5,873 nt of DNA. Origin: Pedobacter sp. Its GTDB lineage: Bacteria; Bacteroidota; Bacteroidia; Sphingobacteriales; Sphingobacteriaceae. Below are positions 5,856 to 5,873 of this stretch, in pieces. How positions within the stretch are numbered: the first letter of the stretch is position 1; every line of letters starts with the position of its first letter. A program made the position numbers and the translations under genes. The stretch covers positions 1 through 5,873 of the forward strand of contig JASLGV010000039.1 of assembly GCA_030149995.1 (NCBI GenBank). The letters run 5' to 3'. The notes under the pieces were generated by a model. That model had not been told where the DNA came from. It did no database searches and saw only the letters and a list, made by a program, of their open reading frames with translations.

Positions 5856-5873
5856 AAGTTAAAGGTTGTGTTG

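Overview
The window looks like a chromosomal segment from a Bacteroidota bacterium, most likely of the Pedobacter/Sphingobacteriaceae type. The reasons are moderate GC with very AT-rich gaps, no convincing Shine-Dalgarno sites, matches to the Bacteroidota -7 promoter box (TAnnTTTG), and protein variants typical of this phylum (a GLEYK-type MiaA and a GH109 enzyme ending FALNDDY). This assignment comes from recognition of the sequence, not from a database search. All supported genes lie on the minus strand, so transcription runs from high to low coordinates.

In transcription order, the window starts with a complete secreted GH109 glycosidase of the Gfo/Idh/MocA fold (4506-5855), closed by an intrinsic terminator (4460-4485). 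Next is a membrane-anchored metallo-beta-lactamase-fold hydrolase of the NAPE-PLD/UlaG-like group (3273-4421), then a small uncharacterised cytosolic protein (2800-3162). A putative GNAT-like protein follows, related to phage or homing-endonuclease-associated proteins (1924-2730, TTG start). It is 2 nt upstream of miaA (992-1921), so those two genes are almost certainly one transcript. After miaA comes a small outer-membrane beta-barrel protein (about 393-914) with a strong terminator (331-373). The window ends with the first 62 codons of a lipoprotein that appears to belong to the DUF3347 group (1-187).

The genes do not form one obvious pathway: this is mostly housekeeping (tRNA modification) and cell-envelope content. 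No RNA genes, insertion sequences, CRISPR arrays or integration signatures were seen. Two places deserve a second look. One is the phage-like protein coupled to miaA, whose N-terminal half resembles a degenerate Vsr-like nuclease. The other is the 3' end of the hydrolase gene, where an A8 run is followed in the +1 frame by an open stretch encoding a basic, single-span membrane-like peptide with no ATG of its own.
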